NCBI RefSeq assembly: GCF_022760995.1
Contig: NZ_JAKWJO010000002.1
Location: 62,001 to 126,000 of the forward strand
Direction: 5' to 3'
From: Dyella sedimenti
GTDB lineage: Bacteria; Pseudomonadota; Gammaproteobacteria; Xanthomonadales; Rhodanobacteraceae
DNA: 64,000 nucleotides
Of this stretch, positions 61,366 through 64,000 are shown in pieces. A program made the translations under genes and the position numbers. How positions within the stretch are numbered: position 1 is the stretch's first letter; the number at the start of each line of letters is the position of its first letter. Below the pieces are notes generated by a model. That model was not told the origin of the DNA, searched no databases, and saw only the letters and a program-made list of their open reading frames with translations.

Positions 61366-61885
61366 GCACAGCCCGTTCGCCGGCGAGCCGGTGGATTGCG
61401 TGCAATGGGTGCCGGGCGAGCAGGTCCAGGGCAACGACTACAACCCCAACACGGTGGCGCCACCGGAGATGAAGCTGCTGGCGCTGTCCATCGAGGCCGA
61501 CGGCTTTACCCAGCCCATCGTGGCGCATCCCGAGCCTGCCGGGCGCTACGTGGTGGTGGATGGCTTCCACCGCCAGCGCGTGGCGCGCAAGCCCGGCCCC
61601 ATCCGCCAGCGCCTGCACGGCTACCTGCCGGTGGCACTGGTCCGCGGCGAACGCGGCGACATGGCGGACCGCATCGCCGCCACCATCCGCCATAACCGCG
61701 CGCGCGGCGTGCACGGCGTGCTGCCGATGACCGATATCGTGGTCGCGCTGCTGCAGGCGGGTTGGAGCGAAGGCGAGGTGGCCCGGCAACTGGGCATGGA
61801 CGACGACGAGGTGCTGCGCTTCAAGCAGGTATCGGGGCTGCCCGAGCTGTTCCGCGACCATCCGTATTCGAAGTCGTGGGATTGA
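61250..61885 (+). CDS. ibrB: IbrB-like ParB/Srx-domain protein
   Basis: 211 residues; ATG 61250 has GAGGAAAG at -5. ParB-like domain about 55-135 (YNPNTVAPPEMKLLALSIEA, GFTQPIVAHPEP, VVVDGFHRQRVARK) and a C-terminal HTH-like segment (GWSEGEVARQLGMDDDEVLR). Paired with IbrA as in enterobacteria. The long overlap with the preceding gene is unusual. A hairpin follows the stop. Confidence 0.9.
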   Translation: MPQPASLMERAEALFRELDPLPLPQRVEALNHLRRLLHEHSPFAGEPVDCVQWVPGEQVQGNDYNPNTVAPPEMKLLALSIEADGFTQPIVAHPEPAGRYVVVDGFHRQRVARKPGPIRQRLHGYLPVALVRGERGDMADRIAATIRHNRARGVHGVLPMTDIVVALLQAGWSEGEVARQLGMDDDEVLRFKQVSGLPELFRDHPYSKSWD

Positions 61886-61898
61886 GGGCCGGGAGCAC

Positions 61899-61922
61899 CC
61901 CTCCCCTGCATGCAGGGGAGGG
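61899..61922. terminator. Perfect 24-nt palindrome after ibrB
   Basis: CCCTCCCCTGCATGCAGGGGAGGG, same type as the inner hairpins at 11341 and 11387. Likely transcription end or a REP-type element. Confidence 0.65.
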
Positions 61923-61981
61923 AGCGAACCCCGCCGCGATGGAATATCCTGAAGCCTCTCTGGGAAAATCATGGTCGATAC

Positions 61982-62353
61982 GTGCGCGAACTGATCGAAC
62001 GCTACCTCGCCGCCTACAACCGCATCGACGTGGAGGGCATGCTCGCCACCATGCATCGCGAGGTGGTGTTCGAGAACTACACGGCCGGCGTGCTCAGCGT
62101 GCGCACGCAGGGCCTCGCGGAACTGCAGCTGCTGGCGGAGCGCTCGCGCTACCTGTTCGCGGCGCGGCGGCAGGTGATCGTGGCCTATGAGGAACGCGAC
62201 GGCCTGGCCACCGCGCACATCCTGTTCGACGGCACCTTCGCGGTGGACCTGCTCAACGGCGTGCGCGCGGGACAGTCGATCACCCTGAACGGGCGCAGCG
62301 AGTTCCGCCAGCGCGACGGGCTGCTGTCCTATATCGGCGATTACAGCGAATAG
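61982..62353 (+). CDS. SnoaL/NTF2-like nuclear-transport-factor-fold protein
   Basis: 123 residues from GTG 61982; no in-frame ATG fits the domain start. RELIERYLAAYNRIDVEGML, then MHREVVFENYTAGVLSVRTQ, and a C-terminal beta-sheet end (NGRSEFRQRDGLLSYIGDYS). Typical one-domain SnoaL-like protein binding a small hydrophobic ligand; reaction unknown. Its last 13 bp overlap the convergent helicase gene. Confidence 0.8.
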   Translation: MRELIERYLAAYNRIDVEGMLATMHREVVFENYTAGVLSVRTQGLAELQLLAERSRYLFAARRQVIVAYEERDGLATAHILFDGTFAVDLLNGVRAGQSITLNGRSEFRQRDGLLSYIGDYSE

Positions 62354-64000
62354 CCCGCCGCGCGCGCCTCGGCGCGCAGGCCGTCGTGCTCGGCGCGGCG
62401 CAGCAGGGCGTGGCGCCACTGTTGCTGCTGCGACGGCGTGCCTTCCACCAGCCATTGCGGCTTGCCGGCCACCAGCGCGGCCACCGGCACGCCGTCCTCG
62501 TAGAGCACGCGCGTGCCGGCCACGGCCGGCAGCTTGCCGCCGGGCAGCACGGTGCCCACCAGGTTGAGCGGGTCCGAGCCGCTGACGCCGACCAGTTCGC
62601 CATGGGCTTCCTGCTGGCGCACGGCGCGCAGCCGGGCAACCGCCTCGGGCAAGGCGAACTGCTCGCCCACCAGGCCTTCCACGAAGCGGCCGCCGCGGAT
62701 CTCGCCACGCGCTTCCAGGCGATGGTAGACGCGCAGCAGTTCGCGCCAGCTCGGCAGCCACGACGCCTCGCGTTCCAGCAGTTTCCAGAACACCACGCCG
62801 TAGCGGCGCAGCAGGGTGCGGGCGACGTGTTCGATGGGATCGCCATCCGTGGGCGGGATACCGGCAGGTTCTCTCTTTTTGCCGCCTTCAGGCGGCTCAT
62901 TGGCCCCGGCGGGAAGATCGGTACGCGGGCGCACCAGCGACCAGCGGCCGGCGTCCTCGATGCCGGTGAGCATGTGGCGGCGCAGGCGGCGATGGCGATG
63001 GGCGTCGCGCTTGGCGGCGGGCACCAGCAGGGCGCGCAGGCCGGCGAAGCTGTCGGCGGTGATGCGACCGGCGGCGACCAGTTCGCCGAGCGCATCCTCC
63101 AGCTCGGTGCGCAGCAGATGGGTGGCATCAAGCAATTCGTCGAAGAACAGCGCGCCGTGGTCGCGCAGGGTATCGAGCACGGCCTGGGCGCGAGAGGACA
63201 CCAGGATTTCCTGCGTGCCTGCATCACGGGCGGCGAGGCCGGTCCACAGCAGCTGGCTGCGGCGCGGCAGCAGCACGATGGGCGTGGCGCGCACCGGGCC
63301 GCCGCCGCCACCGCTGCCGGTACGCAGGCGGCTCCAGCTGACGCGGCCGGCACGACATAGCTCGTCCAGCCAGCTGATGGCGTAGTCGTCGATGCGCGTG
63401 GGCAGCAGTTCGGTCTCCCAGGCGCCGGCGGCCGTCTCGTAGCCTTCCAGTTGGGCAAGCACCGCCGGCAGCGCGTCCGGGCCGCTGAGGCGCGCGCCGG
63501 GCGCCACGTGCTGCCAGTCGAACAGGAAGCGCATCAGGTCGCGGCGGCTGACCGGCTCGATCTCGCGGCGCAGGCGGCCGATGGTGTAGCGGTGGATGCG
63601 CGCGAGCAGGTGGCGTTCGCACCATTCCAGCTCGCTGATGCCTGGGGTGAAGTGGCCCTGCATCACGTAGCCTTCGGATTGCAGGCGCAGCAAGGCCTGG
63701 TCGATGTCGCCAATGGAAACGCCAAGCGCGGCGGCCAGCGCCGGCACGGTGACGGGACCCAGGCCGGTCAGGCGGCCGCGCACCAGTTCGAGCAGGGCGT
63801 CCTCGCGGGTCCAGGGCTGCGCGGCGTATTCGGCGGGCGCGGCGATGGGTGGATGCAACGTGGCATCCGGATGAACGGCCTGCCATTTCGGGAGGGATTC
63901 GGCGGTGGTCCAGAAGGACGACTGGGGCGAGGTTACCCCCTCACCCCAACCCTCTCCCCTGTGGGGAGAGGGAGTAAAGCGGGTGGCGCGATGGTTCTTC
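62341..64000 (-). CDS. lhr: Lhr-type helicase C-terminal region (5' end outside window)
   Basis: The frame is open from the window edge to TAG 62341, about 553 codons. This is the C-terminal part of bacterial Lhr (large helicase-related protein): winged helices (LGPVTVPALAAALGVSIGDI, IDQALLRLQSEGYVMQGHF) and the Lhr-CTD with RHLLARIHRYTIGRLRREIE, VSWSRLR and VFWKLLEREASWLPSWRELL. The ATPase domains would lie upstream. A TTG at 63858 could be mistaken for a start, but sense sequence (FWTTAESLPKWQAVHPDA) continues before it. The frame crosses a REP-like palindrome at 63950-63972. Lhr is a 3'-5' DNA/RNA helicase linked to repair. Confidence 0.85.
   Translation of the reverse strand, partial: KNHRATRFTPSPHRGEGWGEGVTSPQSSFWTTAESLPKWQAVHPDATLHPPIAAPAEYAAQPWTREDALLELVRGRLTGLGPVTVPALAAALGVSIGDIDQALLRLQSEGYVMQGHFTPGISELEWCERHLLARIHRYTIGRLRREIEPVSRRDLMRFLFDWQHVAPGARLSGPDALPAVLAQLEGYETAAGAWETELLPTRIDDYAISWLDELCRAGRVSWSRLRTGSGGGGGPVRATPIVLLPRRSQLLWTGLAARDAGTQEILVSSRAQAVLDTLRDHGALFFDELLDATHLLRTELEDALGELVAAGRITADSFAGLRALLVPAAKRDAHRHRRLRRHMLTGIEDAGRWSLVRPRTDLPAGANEPPEGGKKREPAGIPPTDGDPIEHVARTLLRRYGVVFWKLLEREASWLPSWRELLRVYHRLEARGEIRGGRFVEGLVGEQFALPEAVARLRAVRQQEAHGELVGVSGSDPLNLVGTVLPGGKLPAVAGTRVLYEDGVPVAALVAGKPQWLVEGTPSQQQQWRHALLRRAEHDGLRAEARAAGYSL
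63950..63972. repeat. REP-like palindrome inside the lhr reading frame
   Basis: CCCTCTCCCC-TGT-GGGGAGAGGG flanked by TCACCCCAACC, a common intergenic repeat type of xanthomonads. Here it is translated as TPSPHRGEGWGEG without breaking the lhr frame. Confidence 0.75.

Overview
The window is high-GC chromosomal DNA of a gammaproteobacterium, most likely of the Xanthomonadaceae/Rhodanobacteraceae (Dyella, Luteibacter, Rhodanobacter and relatives). That placement rests on gene content, base composition and the many CTCCCC/GGGGAG palindromes between genes; it is an inference, not a database result.

1-10,000 is a selenium/formate block. It starts inside the alpha subunit of formate dehydrogenase N (fdnG), followed by fdnH, fdnI and fdhE, an ArsP/UPF0718-type permease on the other strand, then selA, selB, tRNA-Sec and a convergent selD. 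This is the full machinery for making Sec-tRNA and inserting selenocysteine, next to its classic client enzyme. The Sec codon itself would lie upstream of the window.

10,100-26,300 is ordinary chromosome. It holds gluconokinase, a carboxymuconolactone-decarboxylase-like protein, an MmyB-type regulator, a truncated LysR gene, a MexEF-OprN-like RND efflux operon, a 14-TM drug exporter, an ergothioneine operon (chaC-like gene, egtB, egtD) with a divergent LysR gene, a GST, an HPP-family membrane protein and a small exported protein. Several intergenic gaps carry a dispersed palindrome beginning GAGCCTGTTC.

26,500-37,600 is visibly lower in GC and has been assembled by transfer. A broken tyrosine recombinase gene is fused to an RHS fragment. 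Behind it lies a defence-like island: a TIGR04141/DUF6119-like gene with two partners, an ImmA/IrrE protease-PIN pair, a P-loop kinase/BpsA-like methyltransferase/small-protein operon, and a NERD-nuclease/SF1-helicase gene. Two proteins in separate operons appear to share one uncharacterised domain, which makes this stretch the best candidate for an undescribed system.

37,617-54,968 is an integrated element with clear ends. A 49-bp direct repeat (one mismatch) marks both sides. The right copy is the 3' part of an intact tRNA-Ile(CAU) gene, next to an intact tyrosine recombinase that is a close relative of the broken one at 27 kb. Inside are four or five families of very small proteins, each in two or three diverged copies, a fasciclin-domain gene and its decayed duplicate, a Crp/Fnr regulator, IS3 and IS30 remnants, a replication-type HTH gene, a 48-bp iteron-like array with palindromic cores, and two antitoxin-like genes without visible toxins.

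55,000-64,000 returns to core-like high-GC sequence: GH115 alpha-glucuronidase, an SGNH esterase, an ibrA-GNAT-ibrB operon, an NTF2-like protein, and the C-terminal part of an Lhr-type helicase whose reading frame runs straight through a REP-like palindrome.
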